NCBI GenBank assembly: GCA_017523605.1
Contig: JAFWVZ010000138.1
Location: 1-7,017 of the forward strand
Origin: Bacillota bacterium
GTDB lineage: Bacteria; Bacillota; Clostridia; Peptostreptococcales; Anaerovoracaceae
Direction of reading: 5' to 3'
DNA: 7,017 bases
Shown here: positions 6,103 through 7,017 of the stretch, one piece after another
How positions within the stretch are numbered: position 1 is the stretch's first letter
How the letters are laid out: each line of letters begins with the position of its first letter
Translations under genes and position numbers: made by a program
Notes under the pieces: model-generated
The model's database searches: none
The model's input: the letters and a program-made list of their open reading frames with translations, nothing else
What the model was told of the DNA's origin: nothing

Positions 6103-6115
6103 AGGAGTCGAACCT
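6103..6115 (-). repeat. Inverted 13-bp copy of the tRNA-Leu T-arm
   Basis: AGGAGTCGAACCT at 6103-6115 is the exact reverse complement of AGGTTCGACTCCT at 6024-6036 in the tRNA-Leu T-arm. The match stops at exactly 13 bases on both sides. The rest of 6084-6135 shows no acceptor stem, anticodon arm or CCA, so this is not an intact tRNA. It may be a tRNA remnant, a recombination scar or chance, because GGTTCGANTCC is common to many tRNAs. It also creates AAAGGAG ahead of a TTG, followed by a six-codon frame that ends at 6135, which I do not regard as a gene. Confidence 0.5.
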
Positions 6116-6135
6116 TGAGAAGGCGCGATGCATAA

Positions 6136-6163
6136 AAAAGCCCGGACTTTTGTCCGGGCTTTT
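6136..6163. terminator. Perfect bidirectional terminator downstream of the DUF4349 gene
   Basis: A perfect 12-bp stem (6136-6147 with 6152-6163) closes a TTTT loop: AAAAGCCCGGAC pairs with GTCCGGGCTTTT. It lies 19 nt past the stop of the minus-strand DUF4349 gene and is followed on that strand by a run of Ts (complement of 6134-6139), giving CTTTTTT. On the plus strand it also ends in TTTT and would back up the tRNA terminator. Confidence 0.92.
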
Positions 6164-6182
6164 CATCTTTTCTGCATTGTTA

Positions 6183-7017
6183 TCAGCCGTTCTTCTTTTC
6201 GCGGGCCGCTTTTATCCTTCTTATCGGATGAATCTTTACCAGCGCGATCACTATCACGACCAGTATTATCAGAACTATTAAGTTGTAGGACAGCCAGTAT
6301 ACGATGTTCTCCAGTCCGCTGAGAGTGTTTGCAAAACCTTCGGAGAAGCTCCTGCCGAGCCTCTGGAAGAATCCGGGCTGCTCGTCTATGCCGGTGTCGG
6401 GCCTTGCAACTTCCTTAAGCGTTATCTTTACCGTGGAGTAGCTTACCAGACTGTCGTACTTGTTTAGGGTACCTTGGTACTGGTTTATCTCGTACTCGTT
6501 CTCGGACAGCGCGTCCTCCAGCCTTATGATGTCCTCCATCTTTTCGGCCTTCTCCAGAAGAGCCTCGAGCCTGTCGTGCTTGTTCCTTAAGGTCTGGAGC
6601 TTCTGCTCGGTGTCGAAGTACTGCTCGCTTACGTCGGTCATCTTCTGGTTGAGAGAAACGACGTGGCACTCATCGCTCATTCCGGAGAGAAAGCTGCTGT
6701 AGTTCTCCGCGGGGACCCTTACGGTGTAGCTCGCGGATCTGCGGTATGTTGCGCTTCCGTTGCCGTTGTCTACGGTCTCGTTCTCTATGAAGGCAAAGTA
6801 TTTGTCTGCCAGGGACTTGATGTATCCGCAGGTCTTTTCGAACTCCGTGCTCTGCAGCGACATGTTCGCGGTGTATATAAGCTTGGTGTTCTGAAGCTGG
6901 ACAGGAAGCGTTCCGTTACTGTCCGGGGCGGTCTTGATGCTATCGCTGATGATGACCGGCTCCGCATCGGCCGGCATCTCCGCAGTCTGTCTTCCGTCTT
7001 TCTGTTCGTACTCGGTA
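6183..7017 (-). CDS. DUF4349 domain membrane-anchored coiled-coil protein, 5' end beyond the right edge
   Basis: The frame stays open to the right edge, so the true start and any signal peptide or lipobox lie outside; 277 residues are visible. Counting from the methionine at 6977, a low-complexity polar linker (1-30) leads into the DUF4349 domain (about 32-192). This begins KLIYTANMSLQSTEFEK, includes YTVRVPAENYSSFLSGM (84-100) and DVSEQYFDTEQKL (115-127), then a coiled-coil helical hairpin (about 118-175), and closes with SYSTVKITLKEV (179-190). A predicted amphipathic segment (201-218), one transmembrane helix (about 226-249) and a basic tail (RRIKAAREKKNG) follow. The family is widespread in Bacillota and Actinomycetota, usually as lipoproteins or membrane proteins with the domain outside the cell. 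Its function is unknown. The tail would face the cytoplasm. The gene ends at hairpin 6136-6163. Confidence 0.88.
   Translation of the reverse strand, partial: TEYEQKDGRQTAEMPADAEPVIISDSIKTAPDSNGTLPVQLQNTKLIYTANMSLQSTEFEKTCGYIKSLADKYFAFIENETVDNGNGSATYRRSASYTVRVPAENYSSFLSGMSDECHVVSLNQKMTDVSEQYFDTEQKLQTLRNKHDRLEALLEKAEKMEDIIRLEDALSENEYEINQYQGTLNKYDSLVSYSTVKITLKEVARPDTGIDEQPGFFQRLGRSFSEGFANTLSGLENIVYWLSYNLIVLIILVVIVIALVKIHPIRRIKAAREKKNG

Noticed and set aside
5843..6118. Plus-strand frame with MAELADAHGSGPCESD in its middle
   Set aside because: This is tRNA-Leu read as protein, a well-known false call. The frame covers the tRNA and its promoter, and the folding evidence for the tRNA is decisive.
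6101..6135. AAAGGAG followed by TTG and a six-codon frame ending in TAA right before the hairpin
   Set aside because: There is no promoter between it and the tRNA terminator. The apparent ribosome site is explained by the inverted T-arm copy, and six codons are too few to support.

Overview
The window reads as chromosomal housekeeping sequence from a Gram-positive, low-to-mid GC bacterium, most likely a member of the Bacillota class Clostridia. The clues are the DUF4349 protein, the style of the TypA sequence, an LPG-synthase-TM/YbhN-type membrane protein, a tRNA-Leu gene with an encoded CCA end, TRTG-type extended -10 promoters and AAAGGAG ribosome sites. I cannot name a genus from sequence alone.

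Layout from left to right. A fragment of an AT-rich small gene (minus strand, runs off the left edge) overlaps by 4 bases the end of an rlmD-type 23S rRNA m5U methyltransferase gene (minus). Divergent from it is a polytopic membrane protein of the LPG synthase TM/flippase-like family (plus). It converges on the ribosome-associated GTPase gene typA/bipA (minus) across a shared terminator hairpin. Divergent from typA is a plsC-type 1-acylglycerol-3-phosphate acyltransferase (plus), which converges on a bactofilin gene (minus), again across a shared hairpin. The bactofilin gene is divergent from tRNA-Leu(CAG) (plus), which has its own terminator. A perfect 12-bp hairpin then separates the tRNA from the 3' part of a DUF4349 membrane-protein gene (minus), whose 5' end lies beyond the right edge.

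The genes do not form one pathway. Two act on the ribosome (RlmD-type methyltransferase, TypA), one supplies a tRNA, and the others concern lipids, the envelope or the cytoskeleton (PlsC, YbhN-like protein, bactofilin, DUF4349). What stands out is the arrangement. From rlmD rightwards, seven consecutive genes alternate strand without exception. Each convergent junction carries an intrinsic terminator hairpin, and each divergent gap has closely packed or overlapping core promoters. The clearest case is bactofilin/tRNA-Leu, where one palindromic TTGCAA hexamer is placed to serve as the -35 of both promoters with 17-bp spacers on each side.

I found no CRISPR array, insertion sequence, prophage or defence system. 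The best leads are the promoter and terminator architecture, an unexpectedly frequent CTTAAG hexamer, a compositional break at the left edge, and an inverted 13-bp copy of the tRNA T-arm sequence downstream of tRNA-Leu.
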